Part shown: positions 14,401 to 27,600 of the stretch, piece by piece
How the letters are laid out: every line of letters starts with the position of its first letter
Position numbering within the stretch: position 1 is the stretch's first letter
NCBI GenBank assembly: GCA_033782935.1
Contig: JAWQEG010000132.1
Span: 744,001 to 808,000 of the forward strand
From: Petrolisthes cinctipes
Taxonomy: Eukaryota > Arthropoda > Malacostraca > Decapoda > Porcellanidae
Direction of reading: 5' to 3'
Length of the DNA stretch: 64,000 nt
Made by a program: the position numbers and the translations under genes
The notes under the pieces: generated by a model
The model's database searches: none
Told to the model about the DNA's origin: nothing
Seen by the model: the letters and a program-made list of their open reading frames with translations, nothing else

Positions 14401-17400
14401 TCGGGTGTTTTGAGCCTGAATTTGAAATATAAACGGGTACAAAGGATGCATGCACATATCGACTTTGGGCACCCAAAATATCGATTTTGAGCATGTTTTC
14501 GGTCTATAATTTGAATATACTCTAACACGGAGTAGGCATGTACAGATCGCTTCTGGGACACAAAAATATCGAATTTTCGGGTGTTTTGAGCATGAATTTG
14601 GGATATAAACGGGTACAGAAGATCCGTACACATATTGACTTTGGGCACCTCAAATATCGATTATCAGCATGTTTTGGGTAGGTATTTTCAAAATACTCTA
14701 ACACGGAATAGGCATGTACAGATCGTTTCTGGGACCCAAAAATATCGAATTTTCGGGTGTTTTGAGCCTGAATTTGAGATGTAAACGGGTACAGAAGATG
14801 CATGCACTTATCGACTATGTGGAGCTAAAATATCGATTTTCAGCATGCTTTGAGCATGTATTTTGAAAATACTCTAACACGGAGTAGGCATGTACATATC
14901 GCTTCTGTCACCCAAAAATTTCGAATTTTCGGGTGTTTTGAGCCTGAATTTGAGATATAAACGGGTACTGAAGATGCATGAATATATCAACTTTCGGCAC
15001 CCAAGATATCGATTTTTAGCATGTTTTGGGTAGGTATTTTCAAAATACTCTAACACGGAGTAGGCATGTACAGATCGCTTCTGGGACCCAGAAATATCGA
15101 ATTTTCGGGTGTTTTGAGCATGAATTTGGGATATAAACGGGTACAGAAGATCCATACACATATTAACTTTGGGCACCTCAAATATCGATTATCATCATGT
15201 TTTGGGCCTGTATTTTGAAAATACTCTAACACGGAGTAGGCATGTACAGATCGCTTCTGGGACCCAAAAATATCGAATTTTCGGGTGTTTTGAGCCTAAA
15301 TTTGAGATATAAACGGGTACAGAAGATGCATGCACATATCGACTTTGGGCACCTAAAATATCGATTTTCAGCATGTTTTATGGCCTGTATTTTGAAAGTA
15401 CTCTAACACGGAGTAGGCTTGTACAGATCGCTTCTGGGACCCAAAAATATTAAATTTTCGGGTGTTTTGAGCCTGAATTTGAGATATATACGGGTACAGC
15501 ATATGCATGCACATATCGACATTGGGCACCTATAATATCGATTTTTAGCTTGCTTTGGGCTTATATTTTGAAAATATTCTTTTACTGAGTAGGCATGTAC
15601 AGATAGCTTCTGTGACCCAAAAATATCGAATTTTCGGGTGTTTTGATCCAGAATTTGGGATATAAACGGGTACAGAAGATGCATGCACATATCGACATTG
15701 GGCACCTAAAATATCGATTTTTAGCATGTATTGGGCTTTTATTTTGAAAATATTCTAGCACTGAGTAGGCATGCACAGATCGCTTCTGGGACCCAAAAAA
15801 TATCGAATTTTTGGGAGTTTTGAGCCTGAATTTGAGATATAAACGGGTACAGTACAGAAGATGCATGCACATATCGACATTGGGCATCTAAAATATCGAT
15901 TTTGAGCATGTTTTAGGTCTGTATCTTGAAAACATTCTAGCATTGCGTAGGCATATACAGATCGCTTCTGGGACCCAAAAATATCGAATTTTCGGGTGTT
16001 TAGAGCCTGAATTTAAGATATAAACCGGTACAGAAGATGCATGCACATATTGACTATGGGCAGCTAAAATATCGATTTTCAGCATGTTTTGGGCATGTAT
16101 TTTGAAAATACTTAAACACGGAGTAGGCATATACAGATTGCATCTAAAACCCAAAATTATCGAATTTTCGGGTGTTTTGAGCCTGCATTTGAGATATAAA
16201 CGGGTACTGAAGATGCATGCACGTATCGACTTTTTGCACCTAAATTATCGATTTTGAGCATATTTTGGGTCTGTATAGTGAAAAAAATTCTAGCACTGAG
16301 TAGGCATGTACAGATCGCTTCTGGTACCCAAAAATATTGTATTTTCCGTCGTTTTTAGCCTGAATTTGAGATATAAACGGGTACTGAAGATGCATGCAGA
16401 TATCAACTTTGGGCACCCAAAATATCGATTTTTAGCATGTTTTGGGCCTGTATTTTGAAAATAATCTAACACGGAATAGGCATATACAGATTGCTTCTGG
16501 GACCCAAAAACATTAAATTTTCGGGTATTTTGAGACTGAATGTGAGATATAATCGTGTACAGACGATGCATGCACATATCGAGTATGTGGAGCTAAAATA
16601 TCGATTTTCAGCATGTTTTGGGCATGTATTTTGAAAACATTCTAGCACTGAGTAGGCATGTACAGTTTGCTTTTGGAACCCAAAAATATTGAATTTTCGG
16701 GTGTTTTGAGCCTGAATTTGATATGTAAACAGGTAATGAAGATGCATGCACATATCAACTCTTTGCACCAAAAATATCGATTTTTAGTATGTTTTGGGCC
16801 AATATTTTGAAAATATTCTATCACTGAGTAGGCATCTACAGATCGCTTCTGGGACCCAAAAATATTAAATTTTTGGGTGTTTTGAGCCTGAATTTGGGAT
16901 ATAAACGGGTACAAAAGAGGTATGCACATATCGACTTTGGACAATTAAAATATCGAATTTTAGCAAGTTTTAAGCCTATATTTTGAAAACATTCTAGCAC
17001 TGAGTAGACATGTACAAATCGCTTCTGGGACCCAAAAACATCGAATTTTCGGGTGTTTTGAGCATGAATTTGGGATATAAAAGGGTACAGAACATGCTTA
17101 CACATATTGACTTTAGCACCTCAAATATAGATTTTCAGCATGTTTTTGGCCTGTATTTTGAAAATACTCTAACACGAAGTAGGCATGTACAGATCACTTC
17201 TGGGACCCAAAAATATTGAATTTTCGCGTATGTTGAGCCTGCATTTGAGATATAAACGAGTACTGAAGATTCATGCACATATCGACTTTTTGCACTTAAA
17301 ATATCGATTTTGAGCATATTTTGGGTCTGTATCTTGAAAACATTCTAGCAAAGAGTAGGCATGTACAAGTCGCTTCTGGGACCCAAAAATATCGAATTTT

Positions 17401-18863
17401 TGGGTGTTATGAGCCTGAATTTGAGATATAAACGGGTACAGAAGATGCATGCACATATCGACTTCAAGTTACCCAAAATATCGATTTTGAGCATGTTTTG
17501 GGCCTATATTTTGAAAATACACTAACACGAAGTAGGCATGTCCAGATCGCTGCGGGGACCCAAAACTATTGAATTTTCCGTTGTTTTGAGCCTGAATATG
17601 AGATATAAACGGGTACTGAAGATGCATGCAGATATCAACTTTAGGCACCCAAAATATCGATTTTAGCATGTTTTGGGCCTATATTTTGAAAACTTTCTAG
17701 CACTGAGTAGGCATGTACAGATCGCTTCTGGGACCCAAAAATATTGAATTTTCCGTTGTTTTGAGCCTGAATTTGAGATATAAACGGGTACTGAAAATGC
17801 ATGCACATATCGACTTTGGGCACCTAAAATATCGATTTTCAGCATGTTTTGGGCCTGTATTTTGCAAGTACTCTAACACGGATTAGGCATGTACAGATCT
17901 CTTCTGGGACCCAAAAATATCGAGTTTTCGGGTGTTTTGAGCATGAATTTGAGATATAAACGGGTACAGAAAATGCATTCAGATATCGACTTTGGGCACC
18001 CAAAATATCGATTTTTAGCATGTTTTGGGCCTATATTTTGAAAGTATTCTAGCAATCAGTAGGCATGTACAGAACGCTTCTGGGACAAAAAAATATCGAA
18101 TTTTCGGGTGTTTTCAGCCTGAATTTGGGATATAAACGGGTATAGAAGATGCATACACATATTGACTTTGGACACCTAAATTGTCGATTTTTAGCATGCT
18201 TTAAGCCTATATTCTTAAAACATTTTAGCACTGAGTAGGCGTGTAAATATCGCTTCTGGGACCCAAAATTATCGAATTTTCGGGTGTTTTGAGCCTGAAT
18301 TTGGGATATAAACGAGAACAGAAGATGCATACACATATTGACTTTGGGCACCTCAAATATCGATTTTCAGCATGTTTTGGGCCTGTATTTTGAAAATACT
18401 CTAACACGGAATAGGCATGTACACATTGCTTCTGGGACCCAAAAATATCGAAATTTCGGGTATTTTGAGCCTGAATTTAAGATATAATCGGGTACAGAAG
18501 ATGCATGCACATATCCAGTTGGGCACCTCAAATATCGATTATCAGCATGTTTTGGGCCTGTATTTTGAAAATACTCTAACACGGAATAGGCGTGTAAATA
18601 TCCCTTCTGGGACCCAAAATTATCGAATTTTCGGGTGTTTTGAGCCTGAATTTGAGATAGAAACGGGTACCGAAGATGTATGCACATATCGACTATGTGG
18701 AGATAAAATATCGCTTCTCAGCATGTTTTGGGCATGTATTTTGAAAATACTCTAACACGGAGTAGGCATGTACAGATCGCTTCTGGGACACAAAAATATC
18801 GAATTTTCGGGTGTTTTGAGCCTAAATTTGAGATATAAACGGGTACAGAAGATGCATGCACAT
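11460..18863. repeat. HOR copy 3, full 7404-bp period
   Basis: This copy is collinear with 4056-11459 over its whole length and with the retained parts of copy 1. Private differences include CCTGCATTTTG near 11682, CTTTTGGGACC near 13141 and CATGTACATATCGC near 14890. It is the cleanest example of one full HOR period. Confidence 0.93.
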
Positions 18864-21800
18864 ATCGACTTGGGAAACATAAAATATCGATTTTTAGCAT
18901 ATTTTGAGCCTATATTTTGAAAACATTCTAGCACTGAGTAGGCATGTACAGATCGCTTCTTGGACCCAAAAATATCGAATTTTAGGGTATTTTGTGTCTG
19001 AATTTGAGATATAAACGGGTACAGAAGATGCATGCACATATCGACTTTGGGCACCTCAAATATCGATTTTCAGCATGTTTTGGGCCTGTATTTTGAAAAT
19101 ACTCTAACACGTAATAGGCATGTACAGATTGCTTCTATGACCCAAAAATATCGAAATTTCGGGTATTTTCAGCCTGAATTTGAGATATAATCAGGTACAG
19201 AAGATGCATGCACATATCCACGTTGGGCAGCTAAAATATCGATTTTTAGCATGTTTTGGGCCTGTATTATGAAAGTACTCTAACACGGAGTAGGCATGTA
19301 CAGATCGCTTCTAGGACCCAAAAATATTGAATTTTCGGGTGTTTTGAGCCTTAATTTGAGATATAAACGGGTACAGAACATGCATGCACATATCGACAAT
19401 GTGGAGCTAAAATTTCGATTTTCAGCATGTTTTGGGCATGTATTTTGAAATAACTCAAACACGGAGTAGGGATATACAGATCGCTTCTGGGATCCAAAAA
19501 TATCGAATTTTCGGGTGTTTTGAGCCTAAATTTGAGATATAAACGGGTACAGAACATGCATGCACATATCGACTTGGGAAACATAAAATATAGTTTTTTA
19601 GCATGTTTTAGGCCTGTATTTTGAGAACATTCTAGCACTGAGTAGGCATGTACAGATCGCTTCTTGGACCCAAAAATATCGAATTTTCGGGTATTTTGAG
19701 TCTGAATTTGAGATATAAACGGGTACAGAAGATGTATGCACATATCGACTTTGGGCACCCAAAATATCGATTTTGAGCATGTTTTGGACTTGTATTTTAA
19801 AAATACTCTAACACGAAGTAGACATGTACAGATCGCTTCTGGGGCACAAAAATATCGAATTTTCGGGTGTTTTGAGCCTGAACTGGAGATATAAACGGGA
19901 ACAGAAGATGCATGCACATATCGACTTTGGACACCTAAATTATCTATTTTTAGCATGTTTTGAGCCTATATTTTGAAAACATTCTAGCACTGAGTAGGCA
20001 TGTACAGATCGCTTCTGGGACCCAAAAATATTGAATTTTCGTGTGTTTTGAGCCTGCATTTGGGATATAAACGGCTACTGAAGATCCATGCACATATTGA
20101 CTTTTTGCACCAAAAAAATCGATTTTGAGCATATTTTGGGTCTGTATCTTGAAAACATTCTAGCAAAGAGTAGGCATGTACAAGTCGCTTCTGGGACCCC
20201 AAAATATCGAATTTTTGGGTGTCTTGAGTCTGAATTTGAGATATAAACGGGTACAGAAGATGCATGCACATATCGACATTGGGCACCTAAAATATCGATT
20301 TTTAGCATGTATTGGGCTTTTATTTTGAAAATATTCTAGCACTGAGTAGGCATGCACAGATCGCTTCTGGGACCCAAAAATACCGAATTTTTGGGAGTTT
20401 TGAGCCTGAATTTGAGATATAAACGGGTACAGTACAGAAGATGCATGCACATATCGACATTGGGCATCTAAAATATCGATTTTGAGCATGTTTTAGGTCT
20501 GTATCTTGAAAACATTCTAGCATTGCGTAGGCATATACAGATCGCTTCTGGGACCCAAAAATATCGAATTTTCGGGTGTTTAGAGCCTGAATTTAAGATA
20601 TAAACGGGTACAGAAGATGCATGCACATATTGACTATGGGCAGCTAAAATATCAATTTTCAGCATGTTTTGGGCATGTATTTTGAAAATACTTAAACACG
20701 GAGTAGGCATATACAGATTGCATCTAAAACCCAAAAATATCGAATTTTCGGGTGTTTTGAGCCTGAATTTGAGATATAAACGGGTACTGAATAAGCATAC
20801 ACATATCGACTTTTTGCACCTAAAATATTGATTTTGGGCATGTTTTGGGTCTGTATCTTGAAAACATTCTAGCGTGGAGTAGGTATATACAGGTCACTTC
20901 TGGGACCAAAAAATATCGAATTTTCGCGTGTTTTGAGCCTGAATTTGATATATAAACGAGTACAGAAGATGCATGCACATATCGACTTGGGACACCTAAA
21001 ATATAAATTTTTAGCATGTTTTAAACCTATATTTTAAAAACATTCTAGCACTGAGTAGACATGTACAGATCGCTTCTGGAACCTAAAACTATTGAATATT
21101 GGGGTGTTTTTTAGCCTGAATTTGAGATATAAACCGGTACTGAAGATACATGCACATATCGACTTTTTGCCCTAAATTATCGATTTTGAGCATGTTTTGG
21201 GTCTGTATCTTGAAAACATTCAAGCAAGGAGTAGGCATGTACAGATTGCTTCTAAAACACAAAAATATCGAATTTTCGGGTATTTTGAGTCTGAATTTGA
21301 GATATAAACGGGTACTGAAGATGCAGGCACATATCGACTTTTTGCACCTAAAATATCGATTTTTAGCATATTTTAAGCCTATATTTTGAAAACAATTATA
21401 GCACTGAGTACGCATGTACAGATCGCTTCTGGGACCCAAAAATATCGAATTTTCGGGTATTTTGAGCCTGAATTTGAGATATAAACGGGTACAGAAGATG
21501 CATGCACATTTAGACTTTGGGCACCCAAAATATCGATTTTGAGCATGTGTTGGGCCTATATTTTGAAAGTATTCTAACACGGAATAGGCATGTACAGATC
21601 GCTTCTGGGACACAAAAATATCGAATTTTCGGGTGTTTTGAGCCTGAATTTGAGATATAATCGGGTACAGAAAATACATGTACATATCGACTTTGGGTAC
21701 CCAAAATATCGATTTTGAGCATGTTTTGGACCTGTATTTTGAAAATACTCTAACACGGAGTAGGCATGTACATATCGCTTCTCGTTCCTAAAAATATAGA

Positions 21801-24690
21801 ATTTTCGGGTGTTTTGAGCCTGAATTTGAAATATAAACGGGTACAAAGGATGCATGCACATATCGACTTTGGGCACCCAAAATATCGATTTTGAGCATGT
21901 TTTCGGTCTATAATTTGAATATACTCTAACACGGAGTAGGCATGTACAGATCGCTTCTGGGACACAAAAATATCGAATTTTCGGGTGTTTTGAGCATGAA
22001 TTTGGGATATAAACGGGTACAGAAGATCCGTACACATATTGACTTTGGGCACCTCAAATATCGATTATCAGCATGTTTTGGGTAGGTATTTTCAAAATAC
22101 TCTAACACGGAATAGGCATGTACAGATCGTTTCTGGGACCCAAAAATATCGAATTTTCGGGTGTTTTGAGCCTGAATTTGAGATGTAAACGGGTACAGAA
22201 GATGCATGCACTTATCGACTATGTGGAGCTAAAATATCGATTTTCAGCATGCTTTGAGCATGTATTTTGAAAATACTCTAACACGGAGTAGGCATGTACA
22301 GATCGCTTCTGTCACCCAAAAATTTCGAATTTTCGGGTGTTTTGAGCCTGAATTTGAGATATAAACGGGTACTGAAGATGCATGAATATATCAACTTTCG
22401 GCACCCAAGATATCGATTTTTAGCATGTTTTGGGTAGGTATTTTCAAAATACTCTAACACGGAGTAGGCATGTACAGATCGCTTCTGGGACCCAGAAATA
22501 TCGAATTTTCGGGTGTTTTGAGCATGAATTTGGGATATAAACGGGTACAGAAGATCCATACACATATTAACTTTGGGCACCTCAAATATCGATTATCATC
22601 ATGTTTTGGGCCTGTATTTTGAAAATACTCTAACACGGAGTAGGCATGTACAGATCGCTTCTGGGACCCAAAAATATCGAATTTTCGGGTGTTTTGAGCC
22701 TAAATTTGAGATATAAACGGGTACAGAAGATGCATGCACATATCGACTTTGGGCACCTAAAATATCGATTTTCAGCATGTTTTATGGCCTGTATTTTGAA
22801 AGTACTCTAACACGGAGTAGGCTTGTACAGATCGCTTCTGGGACCCAAAAATATTAAATTTTCGGGTGTTTTGAGCCTGAATTTGAGATATATACGGGTA
22901 CAGCATATGCATGCACATATCGACATTGGGCACCTATAATATCGATTTTTAGCTTGCTTTGGGCTTATATTTTGAAAATATTCTTTTACTGAGTAGGCAT
23001 GTACAGATAGCTTCTGTGACCCAAAAATATCGAATTTTCGGGTGTTTTGATCCAGAATTTGGGATATAAACGGGTACAGAAGATGCATGCACATATCGAC
23101 ATTGGGCACCTAAAATATCGATTTTTAGCATGTATTGGGCTTTTATTTTGAAAATATTCTAGCACTGAGTAGGCATGCACAGATCGCTTCTGGGACCCAA
23201 AAAATATCGAATTTTTGGGAGTTTTGAGCCTGAATTTGAGATATAAACGGGTACAGTACAGAAGATGCATGCACATATCGACATTGGGCATCTAAAATAT
23301 CGATTTTGAGCATGTTTTAGGTCTGTATCTTGAAAACATTCTAGCATTGCGTAGGCATATACAGATCGCTTCTGGGACCCAAAAATATCGAATTTTCGGG
23401 TGTTTAGAGCCTGAATTTAAGATATAAACCGGTACAGAAGATGCATGCACATATTGACTATGGGCAGCTAAAATATCGATTTTCAGCATGTTTTGGGCAT
23501 GTATTTTGAAAATACTTAAACACGGAGTAGGCATATACAGATTGCATCTAAAACCCAAAATTATCGAATTTTCGGGTGTTTTGAGCCTGCATTTGAGATA
23601 TAAACGGGTACTGAAGATGCATGCACGTATCGACTTTTTGCACCTAAATTATCGATTTTGAGCATATTTTGGGTCTGTATAGTGAAAAAAATTCTAGCAC
23701 TGAGTAGGCATGTACAGATCGCTTCTGGTACCCAAAAATATTGTATTTTCCGTCGTTTTTAGCCTGAATTTGAGATATAAACGGGTACTGAAGATGCATG
23801 CAGATATCAACTTTGGGCACCCAAAATATCGATTTTTAGCATGTTTTGGGCCTGTATTTTGAAAATAATCTAACACGGAATAGGCATATACAGATTGCTT
23901 CTGGGACCCAAAAACATTAAATTTTCGGGTATTTTGAGACTGAATGTGAGATATAATCGTGTACAGACGATGCATGCACATATCGAGTATGTGGAGCTAA
24001 AATATCGATTTTCAGCATGTTTTGGGCATGTATTTTGAAAACATTCTAGCACTGAGTAGGCATGTACAGTTTGCTTTTGGAACCCAAAAATATTGAATTT
24101 TCGGGTGTTTTGAGCCTGAATTTGATATGTAAACAGGTAATGAAGATGCATGCACATATCAACTCTTTGCACCAAAAATATCGATTTTTAGTATGTTTTG
24201 GGCCAATATTTTGAAAATATTCTATCACTGAGTAGGCATCTACAGATCGCTTCTGGGACCCAAAAATATTAAATTTTTGGGTGTTTTGAGCCTGAATTTG
24301 GGATATAAACGGGTACAAAAGAGGTATGCACATATCGACTTTGGACAATTAAAATATCGAATTTTAGCAAGTTTTAAGCCTATATTTTGAAAACATTCTA
24401 GCACTGAGTAGACATGTACAAATCGCTTCTGGGACCCAAAAACATCGAATTTTCGGGTGTTTTGAGCATGAATTTGGGATATAAAAGGGTACAGAACATG
24501 CTTACACATATTGACTTTAGCACCTCAAATATAGATTTTCAGCATGTTTTTGGCCTGTATTTTGAAAATACTCTAACACGAAGTAGGCATGTACAGATCA
24601 CTTCTGGGACCCAAAAATATTGAATTTTCGCGTATGTTGAGCCTGCATTTGAGATATAAACGAGTACTGAAGATTCATGCACATATCGAC
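18864..24690. repeat. HOR copy 4, ends at 24690
   Basis: This copy is collinear with 11460-17286. Identity with the other copies ends in the monomer carrying GATTCATGCACATATCGAC. After 24690 copy 4 reads ATTGGGCACCTAAAATATCG, while copies 2 and 3 read TTTTTGCACTTAAAATATCG (9882 and 17286). The change is within a monomer and keeps the 176-bp phase, so the boundary is probably a recombination junction with unrelated array sequence. Confidence 0.92.
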
Positions 24691-27600
24691 ATTGGGCACC
24701 TAAAATATCGATTTTTAGCATGTATTGGGCCTATATTTTGAAAATATTCCAGCACTGAGTAGGCATGTACAGATCGCTTCTGACACACAAAAATATTGAA
24801 TTTTCGGGTGTTTTAAGCCTGAATTTGGGATATAAACGGGTACAAAAGATGTATGCACATATCGACTTTTTGCACCTAAAATATCGATTTTGAGCATGTT
24901 TTGAGTCTGTATTTTGAAAACATTCTAGCAAAGAGTAGGCATGTACAGATCGCTTCTGGGACCCGAAAATATCGAATTTTCAGGTGTTTTGAGCCTGATT
25001 TTGAGATATAAACGGGTACAGAAGATGCATGCACATTTTGACTTTGTGCACCCAAAATATCGATTTTGAGCATGTTTTGGGCATCTATTTTGAAAATACT
25101 CTAACACGAAGTAGGCATGTACAGATCGCTTCTGGGACACAAAAATATCGAATTTTTGGGTGTTTTGAGCCTGAATTTCAGATATATACGGGTATAGAAG
25201 ATGTATGCACATATCGACTTTGGACACATAAATTATAGATTTTTAGCATGTTTTGAGCCTATATTTTGAAAACTTTCTAGCACTGAGTAGGCATGTACAG
25301 ATCACTTCTGGAACCCAAAAATATTGAATTTTCAGTTGTTTTGAGCCTGAATTTGAGATATAAACGGGTACTGAAGATGCATGCACATATCGACTTTGGG
25401 CACCTAAAATATCAATTTTCAGCATGTTTTGGGCCTATATTTTGAAAGTATTCTAGCAATGAGTAGGCATGTACAGAACGCTTCTGAGACAGAAAAATAT
25501 CGAATTTTCGGGTGTTTTCAGCCTGAATTTGTGATATAAACGGGTATAGAAGATGCATACACATATTGACTTTGGGAATATAAAATATCGATTTTGAGCA
25601 TGTTTTGGGCCTGTATTTTGAAAATACTCTAACACGGAGTAGGCATATAAAGATCGCTTCTGGGACCCAAAATTATCGATTTTTCGGGTGTTTTGAGCCT
25701 GAATTTGAGATATAAACCGGTACAGAAAATGCATGCTGATATCGACATTTAGCACCTAAAATATCGATTTTTAGCATGTTTTGGGCCTACATTTAAAAAA
25801 TATTCTAGCACTGAGTAGGCATGTACATATAGCTTCAGAAACCCAAAAATATCAAATTTTCGGGTGTTTTGAGCCTAAATTTGGGATATAAACGGGTACT
25901 GAAGATGTATTCACATATCGACTTTGGACACCTAAAATATTGATTTTTAGCATGCATTAAGCCTAAATTTTGAAAACATTTTAGCACTGAGTAGGCATGT
26001 AAATATCCCTTCTGGGACCCAAAATTATCGAATTTTCTGGTGTTTTGAGCATGAATTTGAGATATAAACCGGTACAGAAAATGCATGCTCATATCGACAT
26101 ATAGTACCTAAAATATCTATTTTTAGCATGTTTTGGGCCTACATTTAAAAAATATTCTAGCACTGAGTAGGCATTTACAGATCGCTTCAGGGACCCAAAA
26201 ATATCGAATTTTCTGATGTTTTCAGCCTGAATTTGGTATATAAACGGGTATAGAAGATGCATACACATATTGACTTTGGGAATATAAAATATCGATTTTG
26301 AGCATGTTTTGGGCCTGTAATTTGAAAATACTCTAACACGGAGTAGGCATGTAAATATCACTTCTGGGACCCAAAATTATCGAATTTTCGGGTGTTTTCA
26401 GCCTGAATTTGAGATATAAACCGGTACAGAAAATGCATGCTCATATCGACATTTAGCACCTAAAATATCGATTTTTAGCCTGTTTTGGGCCTATATTTTA
26501 AAAATATTCTAGCACTAAGTAGGCATGTACAGATCGCTTCTTGGACAAAAAAATATCGAATTTTCGGGTGTTTTGAGCCTGAATTTTGGATATAAACGGA
26601 TACAAAAGATGTATGCACATATCGACTTTGGACACCTAAAATATCGATTTTTAGCATGCTTTAAGCCTATATTTTGAAAACATTTTAGCACTGAGTAGGC
26701 ATGTAGATATCCCTTCTGGGACCCAAAATTATCGAATTTTCGGGTGTTTTGAGCCTGAATTTGAGATATAAACCGGTACAGAAAATGCATGCTTATATCG
26801 ACATTTAGCACCAAAAACATCGATTTTTAGCATGTTTTGGGCCTACATTTAAACAATATTCTAGCACTGAGTAGGCATATACAGATCGCTTCAGGGACCC
26901 AAAAATATCGAATTTTCGGGTGTTTTGAGCCTGAATTTGAGATATAAACGGGTACAAAAGATGTATGCACATATCGACTTTGGACACCTAAATTATAGAT
27001 TTTTAGCATGTTTTGAGCCTATATTTTGAAAACTTTCTAACACTGAGTAGGCATGTACAGATCGCTTATTGAACCCAAAAATATTGAATTTTCCGTTGTT
27101 TTGAGCCTGAATTTGAGATATAAACGGGTACTGAAGATGCATGCACATATCGACTTTGGGCACCTAAAATATCGATTTTCAGCATGTTTTGGGCCTGTAT
27201 TTTGAAAGTACTCTAACACGGAGTAGGCATGTAAAGATCTCTTCTGGGACCCAAAAATATCGAGTTTTTGGGTGTTTTGAGCCTGAATTTGAGATATAAA
27301 CGGGTACAGAAGATGCATGCAGATATCGACTTTGGGCACCCAAAATATCGATTTTTAGCATGTTTTGGGCCCATATTTTGAAAGTATTCTAGCAATGAGT
27401 AGGCATGTACAGATCGCTTCTGGGACAAAAAAATATCGAATTTTCGGATGTTTTCCGCCTGAATTTGGGATATAAACGGGTATAGAAGATGCATACACAT
27501 ATTGACTTTGGGAATATAAAATATCGATTTTGAGCATGTTTTGGGCCTGTATTTTGAAAATACTCTAACACGGAGTAGGCATGTAAAGATCACTTCTGGG

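Larger units (their letters stand above)
1..24690. repeat. Higher-order repeat block, 7404-bp period
   Basis: Within this block the same ordered series of divergent monomers recurs. A monomer marked by AATGTGGAGCTAAAATTTCG occurs near 535, 4590, 11994 and 19398, giving spacings of 4055, 7404 and 7404 bp. 7404 bp is 42 monomers plus 12 bp of accumulated indels. Aligned copies are almost identical. Differences I noticed include GTACTGATCGC at 3609 versus GTACAGATCGC in the other copies, TCGATATTGAGC near 5311, CTTTTGGGACC near 13141 and CATGTACATATCGCTTCTG near 14890. That is a handful per 7.4 kb, whereas monomers inside one unit differ far more. This is the signature of recent amplification of a multi-monomer unit. 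Confidence 0.95.
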
